64,000 nucleotides of DNA from Emydura subglobosa (taxonomy: Eukaryota; Chordata; Testudines; Chelidae): positions 28,686,540-28,750,539 of the forward strand of contig ML679959.1 in assembly GCA_007922225.1 (NCBI GenBank), read 5' to 3'. A program made the translations under genes and the position numbers. Positions 45,936-57,905 of the stretch are shown here, piece by piece. Each line of letters starts with the position of its first letter. The stretch's first letter is position 1. The notes under the pieces are model-generated. The model did not search any database, was not told where the DNA came from, and was given only the letters and a program-made list of their open reading frames with translations.

Positions 45936-48166
45936 GAGCCTCTCTCTCCCCCTCTCTGTTTAAATCATACACTCTCAAGGCAGGGCCTCTCTCTTACTAT
46001 CCATCCCCACAGGATTTAGCCCAATATGACACCACGTTTTGGCACTACAGTAATGCAAAGAATTTAAAATTACGCTCATGGAAATAAAGACAGACTGAAT
46101 GAAGGTAAACGCTGAGGGGTGGGTACAAAACACAGTCCGTTAATCAACAAAGAAAGTTTGTCCCCTCAAGAGTTTTAAAGTGAAATTGCAGCTAACAGGT
46201 GCCGAAGGTCTGATGCCCAAAGCCATCTATTGACGCTCAGACAGGTTCCTTTATTTTTAATCATTTTACGTTGCATTTGTAATTTTAATCTTTCCCCCCG
46301 ATTGCTCTTCTCTTTTGCTGTGATGCAAAGAGCTGAGATCTACAGTTAAAAAATTAAATTGCTTCTGTATTTTAATCTTCTGTACTTCCCAGAGCTGCTG
46401 GATGGAAAAAGACAAAAAGAGAATAAATCACTTAAAAATCAGGTGGCGGCCTCATTTCCTCCCCTGCTTTTGAGTTACTGATATTACATTGGACACAGAC
46501 TTTAGAGTGAGGCTACCTGGCATGCCCTGAAACACATTTTCAAGTCAATTTCCTAGGCAGAATTATTTAGCAGTGAATGTGGCCATATCTCCTGCCTGAA
46601 GGTCCATCATCAGCTGACACAGGCACAGCTCAGTCCTGGGACACAGAAGAACAGCAAGACTGCAAGGGAGTTACCAGTCTTTTGTTGCCCTCTGGAGGAA
46701 CCAAAAACTAAACTCTGCTGCACCTCGCCTGAGTCCTTAAATTAGGAGAAAGCCCTGCTGAGTTAGGCCTGGGCTTTCAGGGGTTGATTTCCAGCCAGAC
46801 CGTGGAGGCAGTCCCATCTGGCAGCTCTTTAGGGGCAATTGAGTCCACTTAGACCCACCACCTTAAAAGGAAGTAGGTGTTGCTTCCAGCAGACTGGCTT
46901 ATGCTAGGAAAATGACCCATTGCAGACACAGCCTACAGCTGGGATTCTAATCGCCAAGTTTACTGGAAACACAATGAAATGTTTTGGGGCTTTTTAATGA
47001 AAGATTTCCTGGAGTCACAGATGAAAAATCCTGCGTACAGGCCTGGTTCCTCTCCTGCTGCTTTGGAGAGAGGGAGGGGTGTTTGCTTCTGGGTCTAGGC
47101 TGGGGCAGGAGTGCTGTCACTGCTTCGGCTCTCCCTTCCCCTTAACTCACAGAAAGGATCCCTGGGGTCATAGCTGGGTGGGTGGGGCTGGTTAGAAATA
47201 GGGTGGGGCAGAATAGCTGATCAGGCTGTGCTGATTTCCACTCCTAGGCCTGTGGGGGAAGCCAGCACTAGGCACTGCAGAGCAGATCTGCAGTAACAGC
47301 TATCTGATTTAAGGTGCCTGTCACCTTGGTACCGGAGTGGGAGATACTAGCTGTGCAGAAGGAAATAAGAGATCCCAGAAGGTGTCTGTTCTCCAGGGTT
47401 TTGGTAGGGTGTATGTGTGAATAGACAGACAATAGGGGATTCAGCTGGGGCAGACAAAGAATTCAGGTGAAACCCTGTAGATGGAAGGACAGGCCCTTTC
47501 TTTTTGATATAGCCCAAAAATCCACCTTAAGCCTCTCTGCTTTACTTCCTTTCCTGCATGTACTGGAGAACAGGATAGTCTCAGTGCACTGATAGCTACA
47601 CTGACTCTTCGTAGTTTCTTAGCTCTGCTCTCTGCATTTCTTTTCAATCTTCCCTTATAAATCTGCTGCTCTTCTCTGAGATGCCCTCCACGTCCTCAGT
47701 ATCTTTCCCTTAATGTCACGAAGATAGACAATAATCCCTGCTCAAGCACAGCCGCCCCCTTCCTCTAACCTGGCCCAGCCCAGACTGCCTGAGAGCTAGA
47801 GCAGCAGGGCTTTATAACCTGCCAGCTCCCATAGTGCTTTGCAATGCTGGGGCACACCCAATAAGAGTGCCCTTGGGTGAAATCTTCCTTTTAGCCTTTC
47901 CCTAGAAATGCCCATTTAATGGGAGGGAACAGAACAGGCTCCCCCCGGTGCTGTTCAGACAGTAATTTCCTCTTTCTGCTCAGCATGTTCCAGGCAGCTG
48001 CCTTTATAACGCCTTCTTTGTAATCTTATCTATTCTTTACAGTAGCATCTGAAGCCAGGACCCCCTTTTGCTGATCCTGATACTAACCTATAATAGAGAC
48101 AGTCCCCGCCCCACCTCAGTGTAAAATTGCCAAGAACAAATGGATACAAGAGACAGGCTGAGGAAG

Positions 48167-49413
48167 TGTTGGCCCAATCCTGTTTTCATGAAGCACATGA
48201 AAGAACAGAGCCACAAACATCCCCCCTCCCGCCACCTCTTCCTGCCAAGAGGTACTTCAGCCTGACCCACTGTAACTAATCAAAAGTTAAAACCTCAGCT
48301 GACTCCTATTGTTCTACCCTTTGCAATGTTCACTTCAGCCTTTCTAAAATATCCATTTATTGCAGAATAATTCAAGTCTGTCTTTACTTCCTATAAGTCT
48401 ATTTGGTTTAAGATTGTTTGTTTGTAAAACCACTCCACTGACCATTTGATCTGTTAATTTTACCACTTTCAATATATTTGTACAAACCCTACTTTAAGTA
48501 TAAGAAGCCACGCTGTGAAATGTAATTACACACACCGACCTCATTGTGCAAGACACTGGCAAAAATGAAATAATGTTTGCTTTAAAACTAATATGTGAAT
48601 TCTTCAGCTGGGAGTTGGCACTGAGTGATTGGAGTGTGAATGGCTGAGCAATTGAGGTGGGTGTAGACAGGAAGAGTGATTGAACAATTGGTCTGAGTAA
48701 GGGATGTCAAAACAGAGGAAGAAAACACCAACCTCACCTAAAACGTTTGAGGGAGGAAGAAAGGAGCGAAGATAATAACTTTTACCACTCAACTGGCTGA
48801 AGAGGAGCCCACCCTGGTAACTTTGGAGTCAACCCACTTCAAAGAACAAAATCTGATCAGGCTTGCAACAATGTGGGTGATTAAGGATCACACCAAATGC
48901 AGATGCAGCATGACAGAGCAAAACCCATAGACTGACATGGGGTCTTTTCCCTATAAAATGGAACAAGAAGTTGAAGGCTGGAGGTTCGGGTCTACATCAC
49001 CAACCAGCCAGGAGTACCGGTGCGCAGCGGCAGAACCTGGATCCTCCTCATCCTCGTGCTATGGTCACCTGGCCAGTGACTGCCAGGAGCACCAAGAGAA
49101 TGGTAACTATAACATCTGTGAGACCCTCTGTGTATGTTTGTCTGTCTCCCTGTCTGTGTGTGCCTGTCAGTGTGTGTGAGTGTGAATGAAAGCACCAATT
49201 GAAACGTGTGTCAATGACGTGTATTTTATTCACAAGAATCTCTGTAATTGTAGTATTGATACAATGTTGAGACTGTTTTCCTAGTGTTTACATTATTGAT
49301 ACTGTTTCACTAGGTAAAGAACAATATTGACGTTGTTACTGTGTTGATAGTAAATGTGGCTTGTTGGCTTATCCCCTGAAAAAGATCCTGTGATATTTGT
49401 TATTTGAATAACA
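48167..49413 (+). mobile_element. Solo LTR of an endogenous retrovirus, copy 1
   Basis: The element starts TGTTGG and ends GAATAACA, a TG...CA long terminal repeat with TGTT/AACA inverted tips. It is flanked by a perfect 4-bp duplication GAAG (48163-48166 and 49414-49417), the size expected for class I (gamma/epsilon-like) retroviruses. A TATA box (TATAAAA, 48952-48958) marks the U3/R promoter. The usual AATAAA is lost here, leaving AGTAAA at 49349-49354. No primer-binding site or coding region follows, so it is a solo LTR. It aligns along its length with 61919..63101, apart from several indels. Confidence 0.85.
48952..48958 (+). promoter_or_regulatory. TATA box of LTR copy 1
   Basis: TATAAAA is preserved at the same place in both LTR copies. 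Present-day activity is unknown. Confidence 0.6.
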
Positions 49414-50270
49414 GAAGCACAAAGAAACAATGGGCCGGTCCTGGTGTGCATGCTACAGCTGCTGGCTTTTCCACTGGTCTGGCTTCCAAATGAGCATCTG
49501 AGGGTGCAGCCTGGCCTTGGAGGATTGGTCCTTCCAGCTGAATCTAAGAGAACCAAACACAGATCCTCTGCCCATGTAAGCCAGGCTGTTCTCCTTCCAT
49601 GTCAGGCCCCAGTCCACACTGCTGGTGGACCTGATAGCTTCCAGGAAAGGAAAAGGTTTGACTGCTCAGAACAGGACGATATCCCCCTTAAGCCCTAGTG
49701 TTTCTCTTCCAACGGCATCTCCAGCAGGGGCATTTCAGAGCTAGCTGGAAAGGGCTCCTGGGTGTCAGCACTATGATGCTTGTGGGTGCCCTGACCCCAG
49801 CTCTCCACTGGAATAAAAGGGAGGGCACCTGCTAGGAAATGTTTCCACTGCGGGGAGGCCGAGGGGAAGGAGTTCCCTGCCACTGCACAGGGACATTCCT
49901 CCTCCCAGGAAGTCTTGGGTGGATTCTTCTGTTTCTCACCCCTTCCTGTGCAGCAGATCAATAGACAGGCCATGAGGCCAGTGGCTCAGAGCAGCGTGTG
50001 CTTGCCCAGATACTAGTAACAGACGCTTAAGGACATACCACTGGGGTGCTTTGACTCTTCGCCTAACGCCGGCAATATGAAGAAGTCACACGGGCACCGT
50101 GTGGTCCAAATAACTGTGTTGATGGGACAGACGGTGTATATGCACTGCTGCTCAGCTTGGGTACTGGTGGCGTCTAACACACAGAACACAGTGAGCACCA
50201 GTAGGAGGCTCACAAACTATTTAAAGGGATACTACCCTCTTCCTAGACACTACAACCATGGGGAGAGGCG

Positions 50271-50303
50271 ATGGATGGATGGATGGATGGATGGATGGAT
50301 GGG
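50271..50303 (+). repeat. (ATGG)n microsatellite
   Basis: About eight head-to-tail ATGG units followed by a G run. Confidence 0.95.
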
Positions 50304-50784
50304 GGAAAGGAGGTGACCAGAATGAAGAGTTAGGCAATAACCTACATTTGGAAGCCTGCTGGGGGGGCATGAAGGGTGAACAGAAGCAAAAGGAGGGAGT
50401 GTATGTAACTCACTGGCCAGGCTGTGTTCTATGTCCCACTCCGGGTCCAACCCACCGCCCGTATCTGGCTCGCAGACGAGGTAGTAAAAGCTGCTTCCAG
50501 ATCAGAACAATGCCTTTAGCCCACTGGAATTTATGCGCACTGGCTCATTGTCAACCCGCTACGTACTCCACATTGGCGCACGCATGCACCCCCTTGGCCA
50601 AGCGCTGGTTTGCGTCCTTGTTCCTGAGCACAGCAGGCATCCCTTTCTGTCCAACACACTTCACCGCCCAAGTCCCGACTCACCTCCTTGCTCTGAGACT
50701 CTGTTGCTACCTTCCTCTGAGGCTGCCGAAGTATGTTACTGGCTTCCCTCCCCATCCTCCTGCAGTTCTCCGCGGTGGATAAGT

Positions 50785-51235
50785 ATTACTGTGGCCACTG
50801 TCTATAGTGGGAAGCTGAGACACAGAGTCTAAGTGACCTGTCTGCAGTCACACAGTGACTCGGGCTACGTCTGCACTGCAATGAAAACCCCGCAGCCGAG
50901 AGTCTCGGAGCCCAGGTCAGCTGACTCAGGCTTGTACTGAGCTGCTAAAACTAGCAAGGTAGCCATTTCAGCTGGAGCTGGAGCCTGGGCTCTGAACCCA
51001 GCTGGGGGGGCGGGGGTCTCCAGCCCAAGCCGGGATGTCTACACTGCTCTTTGTAGCACCCTGGTGCGAGCCCAAATCAGTCGACCTGGGCTCTGAGACT
51101 CACGGCCACGTGGTTTGTTTTGTTTTTTATTGCAGGGTAGATGTCCCCTCCGTGGCAGTGATGGAATTAAAACCCAGGAGTCCTGATGTCCAGCCTCTGC
51201 CCTAACCACTAGCACACGCTGCCTTGCGAAGGCGA
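50785..51235 (-). mobile_element. MIR SINE, antisense, interrupted by a MITE
   Basis: The left part ends with GCAGTCACACAGTGACTC and the right part resumes with CGTGGCAGTGATGGAATT and AACCCAGGAGTCCTGATG. Removing 50862..51147 and one CTC restores a continuous MIR. Confidence 0.85.
50862..51147. mobile_element. MITE with GGGCTACGTCTGCACTGCAAT ends inside MIR, CTC duplication
   Basis: The left end GGGCTACGTCTGCACTGCAA and right end TTGCAGGGTAGATGTCCC are inverted. CTC is duplicated at 50859-50861 and 51148-51150. The 286-bp length, GTCTACACTG-type end and 3-bp duplication match the element at 1405..1687. Confidence 0.8.
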
Positions 51236-53504
51236 CCTTCACAGAAGAGCGTCCCTGGCGCAGGGAAGTGTCAGAGTAGCTCAGACATTTAACTGCTGGA
51301 AAGCTGAGCTCATATACCCACCATCCTGTCCACATGCCACTTGATATTTGTAAAGGTTCCCATCTGAGGTCTAATGTGTTTCTTATTCAAGTAAGCCCTG
51401 CTGTCAAATATAGCTACCGGGGGCCCGATCCCACAAGGCGCTGAGCTCCCATTGAAGACAAGGAAAGCAGAGGGCACCCAGTATTTTCAGGGTAAGGGCC
51501 CGATTATTTTGGGGGCAGGAGGTCAGAGCCAGATCCAGCCCACACTGAAGTCAGGGGGAGTTCTGACACTGACAACAATAGGAGCAGGCTCAGGTCCCAG
51601 TCACATTGAGTGGAGTGTGAGCATCTTCGAATTGACTATTCCGGCTCCAGTGGTCATGAGTTATTCACATAAAACTTTGGAGCATTTTCATTAGTTGTGC
51701 TCATTTAGAATTCCCAGCAATTAAGCCAGAGAAGTCCGATCCGTGTGACACTTATTGAAATGGCCTGTAATAGTTATACAGCTTCAGCTAACGCCGTGGG
51801 GGGAAATCTGGCGAGCAGAACTAGGCTTTGAGGAATGCAGTTAAGTCATTGGCGCTTCTGCTACTTCTGTGCGAGGTTCAGAAGTCTGACCCTGTGGGAG
51901 GATGAACCTTCCAAACCGAGGTCATCCGTTCCTAGCCACCCTGGGCCACGCAGTGACCAAAGGTTGGTACCATCTGACACCTCTTGGGGGCCCCATGTGG
52001 AGTAAGTTAGTGGACCCAGCTCATTTTCCTGTTACGAGACTTCCCTGGGATCCTTAAAATAGCAAGCAGGCAAGGCGGAGGTGCAGAGTCTCAAGGGTAT
52101 TTAGGCTCCCACCTACCCTTGTCAAGGATCTGGGCCCAAATGATCCTGGAGACTGACCAGGTTGGTCCTTTGACATCTTGCCTGGGGTGCACTTGCAGTG
52201 GACTTTGCAGCAGAGCTTGCTTAGGTGCTGCCGAAACTGCGCCTGTTCTTTGGGTAGACAGAGAAAGACGACTTCAGTCTCCAAGCGTTCCCCTCTCACT
52301 GGCGCTGAATTTAATTAAAGCGAAGCTGCATGTGTGGTAGACTGATAGCTCAGTAAATCCATTTGTATAAAACAGGTAGCTTGTTAGAGAGTCTAAATTA
52401 CACCGTCACTATTAATCCCAAGATAGGGAAAAAGCCCAGGAAGCTAGATAACAGAGTAGACACTGCCCTGAAATTTCATCTGCTGGGGAAAATTGCTTTC
52501 TGTATAAAATGCGGCGTGCGGTGCCTCAGGGGGGTAAAAAGCTTGAGTCCACAAATCTGGAAATTCCCCAGGCACGTGTTTGCTTGGAAACTGATTTCTT
52601 TGGAAGAGAGGAAGCGGGTACGATATAGCATCATATCAAGCCCCAAATGTGTCCTCCTCTCTGATCTATAGGCACGAGAAGAGCAAGGAAAGGGCACACG
52701 AGGCTACGTATGGTACACTACAAACATTGGTGCTGAAATTAACAGGGAGAGAGAACCACAGGCACTTCTTTAGTCCATGATGAAAAATCTATTGTATTCA
52801 TGGGTACACGGAGGGCCCAGGAATATTTCTGGTTAATTATCTACAAATATATAGAACTATCTGATAATAGAAATTATGGACTAAAAATTGATTCATCCCA
52901 TTAAAATCAAGGGATGAATTTGACTCAGTGTATTAATTTGAGACTAAAAGCGTGGCCCAGTTTTCGGACTGGTAGACTAATATTTTAGAGGTAATATTTT
53001 AAAAGCACAAAATTCCTAATGGAGTGTCGTGCAGCTGTTATCCCTCACAACCGATTTGGAAATGTAGGTTCCTCCGAGTGATAAGAGCAAGTAGGACCCC
53101 AAGGGACTGCAACTACGAGCAAAAGGGTGAAGGAGAAATTCAGGATGAATATCAGAAGCAGTTTCCAAACTGTGAGGTTTATTAACCTGCGGAATAATCT
53201 CCCAGTGGAAGTGTCAGACGGGGGAGGGGAGGGGGAGCACAGCTTGTAAATAAACCTGCACCAGTGGGAACACAATCAAGGGGCTCTGACTGGTTTTGTG
53301 AAAGAGAAAGAAGCAGAAACAGGGCAGGCTCACTGGCACCCTGCTACACCTTGCCATGACCCGCCCTCCCCCACACACAATAGCCAGACTTCACAGGAGA
53401 AACCAGCTTTCACAGCCTTTGATGGGCTTTTCACGGTCGTGAACATGGTAGAGCCCTAGCTACAGCACCCGAAATGTCAGAGCCCTCACCCTGTAATAAT
53501 AATG

Positions 53505-53700
53505 CGCTGCACTAACATAGGGCAAGACCATCTTGTTTGAGGATTTCCAAGTGCTTTACAAGAGTGAGTATGATATGGAGTAATTATTCTCCTTTAATCT
53601 GGGAGCCAGGGAGACTGAGGAACGGAGCAGTTAAGTACTTGGCCTAAGGTGCAAGTAGCAGGGTGGAGATTTATGATTGCTCTTCCCATGGGTCCACGAA
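53505..53700 (-). mobile_element. MIR SINE, antisense
   Basis: CCAAGTGCTTTACAAGAGTG, GGGAGACTGAGGAACGGAGC and AGTTAAGTACTTGGCC are in reverse-complemented MIR order. Confidence 0.7.
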
Positions 53701-55329
53701 GAGGAGTGAACTCTTCGCATCACCTGCCTGATCCCTCGTGTCTGCTATAGAGGGGTGGCCATGAGGGTACTTGCGTCTGCATAGTACATTCTTTCCTTCC
53801 CTTGTTTTAGCCACGGTACTGCATGGAATCATTTTGGAGGATGGCTTCCGGGAGGCTGGGGACAGCCTGTCCAGCTGCTCTGTTGTTGGGGGAAGGCTTT
53901 CGCAGATGATGGCAAACAGCATTGGCTTGGTTCCTAAGCGCTCTCAGGTTAGTAGCCTCCAAAATTGGGTTGAATTAAGCAGAAGGAGGAAAGGCAAGAG
54001 TGGAATCAGAAAAATGTGACTTTTTTTAAAAAAGAGCTTGATATCTCACAAACCATCAGGGCTGGACCAAACTGCTAAAATCACCAGAGAGCTACGGTTC
54101 CTCGCCTCTGTTCCTGGTGAGTTCAGAGACAATGTAACTTGGTTCTATGAACCAAGCAATGATCTAAGCCAGTTACTGGGCTGATGGGGTTGCTTTTAGC
54201 ATGCCAAGTGTCACAAGCGTGCGAGGCCAGGATTGGATTGGACATTTTGTGACAGAGCGCTAGTGAATGTGTAAATGGACCGTCAACATCTGAATGGCCC
54301 TACCTTTATAATTCATCAGAAAATGACATTGCGAAGCTTGTGTGTTCAGCTGCTGAAAGACATGTACCCGCAGCTAACAATGCAGAACACATACTGAAAT
54401 TTCTTCTTAAAAGGGCATCACAAAATAATCTCCCTGCTGGAGTTTTTCATTTTTTTAGAGCATCATTTATCAATTTAATTTAACATTAATTTAACTGCTA
54501 AAAAGCTATGACAGGAAACCTGCATCAAACACATGTAGCATCTAATTGGGAAGTATCTAATTGGGAAACTTCTGAAATACCACGCTGAGGTTTCTTTTCC
54601 CCCAGACATGTTGCAAGCACATATGCAGAAATGTTTCTTGCTATACATAAAAGCAATGCTTTTTAGCCCAGACTTGTAATCAGTGAAGAGAAATGCAAAA
54701 TAACAAGAGGGTTGCTGGAACTGACTGACAAATGAATCTCATTAGGTGTGAAATTGAACAACTCTATGTTACTGGTGTAGACGTCCCAAGGATACTATAA
54801 TTGTCTGCACTTGTATATCGCCTTTCATTTGAGGAGCTCAATGATTTACACACAGAGTAATTTATTAAGGCTGCGTCATGCTAGGAAATGAAGGATACAC
54901 AAAATGTCATGAAATTTTGCAAACAAAATGTTACTTATTTCATCTTGGGGTTACTTGGTGATCCAGAAATATGGCTTTTTATACATCTTTGGTAAAATGG
55001 GTGGAGGTTTTGCATAATAACCCCCCTCCACCCCAAAAAAACCAAAAAAAACCCCCCAAAACAGCTTCAAATTTGTGCATGTTTTTATCTGAAAGTGCAT
55101 CTTCCTCTGAATTAAATCTTGCCCTGTTTTCAAGCTAAAGATCCTGACATTTCTCAGTTTTCTCATGGCCTTGGAACACTTTAACAAATTTGCAACAGGA
55201 TGCTCAAATCTCAGGTTCTGATTCACCCTGGTGTTACTCCAGCTTTACACCTTGATGGCAAAACACTGCATTGGTGAGGTGGTGAATCAGGCATCCACAT
55301 TTCAATGGTTATGAATTTTATTGGGAAAG

Positions 55330-55505
55330 TTTCACAGTGTCCTATTGTTAGCCCCATTGTACAGATGAGTAAGCTGAGGTACAGAGAAATTATATGACTC
55401 GCTGAAGGTCACACAATAAATCAGTGAGGTAGCAAGGAATAGAGCCCAGGAGATGAGCACTGATCCCTTACTCCCTGCTCTAACCACTGTACATACTCTG
55501 CCATC
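55330..55505 (-). mobile_element. MIR SINE, antisense
   Basis: CCCCATTGTACAGATGAGTA, AGCTGAGGTACAGAGAAATT, GAAGGTCACACAATAAATC and CTAACCACTGTACATACTC follow antisense MIR. Confidence 0.85.
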
Positions 55506-57148
55506 ACATTGGAAACCCATTACCCTTGAAAGGAACAAGATGGAGAGGGCACTAATATTGGTGGGGAGAATTTTGACAAAAGCTAAAGAAGTGTTTTGAA
55601 GATGCACCAAGTAACTAAATAGCCGATGATGCAAAATATTATGAAACATCTCCTCGTTGCCCTCATTCATCCTCCCAAGTCCTACAAGATCATAGCAGAA
55701 GGCAGTCACTGGTGGGTCTTTCCCCCAAGGTAAACTTTGCACCCAGCCAGTAGTTCTGCCAATTTGCGTGTCACAGGCTTTCTCTGCAGCTAAGATCTTG
55801 CAATGAAAAAAGGTGCCCACCCTCTGTTCCGTTTCTGTCCCAAAATCCCTTGCCACATCCTGAGCTATAAAGGCACAGAATCTCTGCAGCAGCTCCAGCC
55901 CCTGAACAATAGATTGTCAGCACGCCCAGATGCATCACTGCCTAATCCACCGAACCTGCCAAAGGCTGGAAAACTAAAACAGTTGATCTCCAGACCTAGC
56001 AAGGGACTAAACTCGTGTTAGGAACTGACGGATCCATAAAAGCTGTGCCTCCAGATCTGGGACAACGAGACACAGACTCTGACTCTTCAAGTGACTTCTC
56101 CAATCGGCCTCTACCTGCAGTGTTCTTGGCTTTTTGCAGACATCCACCCAGCTTTAGTTCTGGGCTTGAATGCTGCAAATTTAATCCATCGTCGCTCCCC
56201 CTTTGCTCTGGGAACGTGAGACAATTCCAAATACTTGCATTAGCTCAGTGTTATTAGACCACTGTGATATAGCAGCTGTTCTGGTACCCTGCATTCACTG
56301 CTTATTACAAAGCAACACAAGATTGAGCCCTCACAGTAGCAGCCTGCCAGGTAATGCCCCAAATACCCTATGAAAATAGTGTGCTTTGAAGAAAAGCACA
56401 AGACCTTTACATTGCACTTGATTAATCTCAGAGGTTAGGGGAAGGAGGATAGTAGGTCTTGTGTGAACTCTCGCTTTGCATGTTAAACCTTCTCAACCAG
56501 TTCAACTGCAAGGCTAGGACTCTGCTTATTTTGTAGCAGAAACTGGCAAATGTGGACTCGTTGAACGGTGCAGAAAATTCTTCCTGCCTCCCAGGCCTGA
56601 GGCTGTTTCAGAAAGAGATGGCTGGTGCTGCCAGCGCTCCTGGTTTGTAGATGGCAGGATCCACATCTTGCAAGCGTAATATGTGAGGTGCACATGGAGT
56701 TGGGTTTATTGATAAGGAATAACCAGGAGGTTTCTTTCTAACACCCCCCATGTGGTTTGTTATTTTTCATTCTCCAGAAAACAAGCACACTCAATCTCCA
56801 GTTAAGGGTTCTGGGGTGGGTAGGTCAGAGTTGCTCAACGGGCTGGCCCTTTGCATATGGCTGAATGGCAGAGGGGTCCTGACAGGAGGAAAGGCTGGGG
56901 TCGTGGTATGGAAAAAGCTGAGAACCAGTGGGGCCGTTCAACAGACATTCCTGGTGTAAGTATTGTAACTAGAATTAGCCCTAGAAGACGCTGCAAACAC
57001 AGGTGCACTCTTATATCTGTTCTCCCTCTCACACTTGGACTCGTGCAAAAGCCTGTTCCTTGCTTTGAAAATACTCAGGAGCTCCGGTGAATTTGATCTA
57101 GGCTGTAATTTCATTATTTCCATTTAATCAGCAGGGAGGAGAGACAGT

Positions 57149-57391
57149 GGCCGTGTCTACCCTTCCCAGCTTACAGCAGCATGGCTGTAATGAGCTCTCC
57201 CATCAACATCAGAAAACCAGCTCAATGAGCGGCAGTGGCTGTGCCGGCGGGAGATCATCTCCTGTCCACATAGCACCGCGCACACGAGCGCTTACGCCAG
57301 CAAAACATGTCGCTCAGGAGTATGTGGGGCTTGTTTCACGCCCCTTTGCGACAAAAGTTTTGCCAACGTCCGTGCTAATGTAGACATGGCC
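57149..57391. mobile_element. MITE with GGCCGTGTCTAC ends, relative of 17740..17963
   Basis: The ends GGCCGTGTCTAC and GTAGACATGGCC are inverted. Inside, CATGTCGCTCAGGAGTATG and TTCACGCCCCTTTGCGAC form the same kind of hairpin as in the 17740 element. Confidence 0.65.
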
Positions 57392-57857
57392 AGGAGCTGT
57401 CACATGTGTTGTCTGACTCCCAGCATCCTGCAGGCCACATCAGTGATGATCACAACAGGAAAATCTCTGAATCTAGGAGAGCAGTGGGGTGCTAAGGCTC
57501 TGGGAGTTGTCGCTACTGCAGACAACTTCCTCCTCAATGCAGGCAGCCTCCTAAACCACCATCCAGCCCCTGATCCTCCTTCATGAATCAATCTCTGCAT
57601 TGCACACCCTTCCTCCTTAATCGGTGGGACGGGGCCACGCAGCGACTGGTGCTGTGGTTAAGCTGCTGCAGTTGAAGGGAAGGGGAAACGAGGCTAACGA
57701 GATGGTGGGTGGCCAAGTGAAAAGGGACAACTGACGCTCTCCCTCCTGTTTGCATGTGGGGCCCTGTTCAGATTTGCCTGTGTTAAAACAAAATGCTTCT
57801 TCCTGGTTTGCCCCTCACCCCTGTCCTCAGTGCCTTAGCTGCGTGGAATCTAGCCAT

Positions 57858-57905
57858 TCTGGGCTGGACGGACCATTGGTCTGACCCAGTATGGCCATTC
57901 TTAAA
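57858..57905 (+). mobile_element. CR1-like LINE 3'-end fragment
   Basis: GGGCTGGACGGACCATTGG, TCTGACCCAGTATGGCCATT and CTTAAA match the end seen at 28713..28848. Confidence 0.7.

Larger units (their letters stand above)
35785..48166. other. Stretch where TMEM207 exon 1 may lie; no coding exon recognised
   Basis: TMEM207 exon 1 (signal peptide, phase-1 donor) should lie on the minus strand in or beyond this interval, but no candidate with a hydrophobic start was convincing. Repeats are listed separately; the rest shows nothing recognisable. Confidence 0.5.

Noticed and set aside
46680..46700. Second CTCF-like site (TGCCCTCTGGAGG)
   Set aside because: One core position is wrong; the similar strings near 4385 and 49725 also fail a core position.
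50013..50213. Minus-strand frame that looks like a secreted peptide (SLLLVLTVFCVLDA)
   Set aside because: It has no ATG in position (it opens at GTG), no conserved match, and no matching splice donor; hydrophobic runs of this length occur by chance.
50258..50782. 174-codon plus-strand frame
   Set aside because: It opens in the (ATGG)n microsatellite and shows no recognisable domain.
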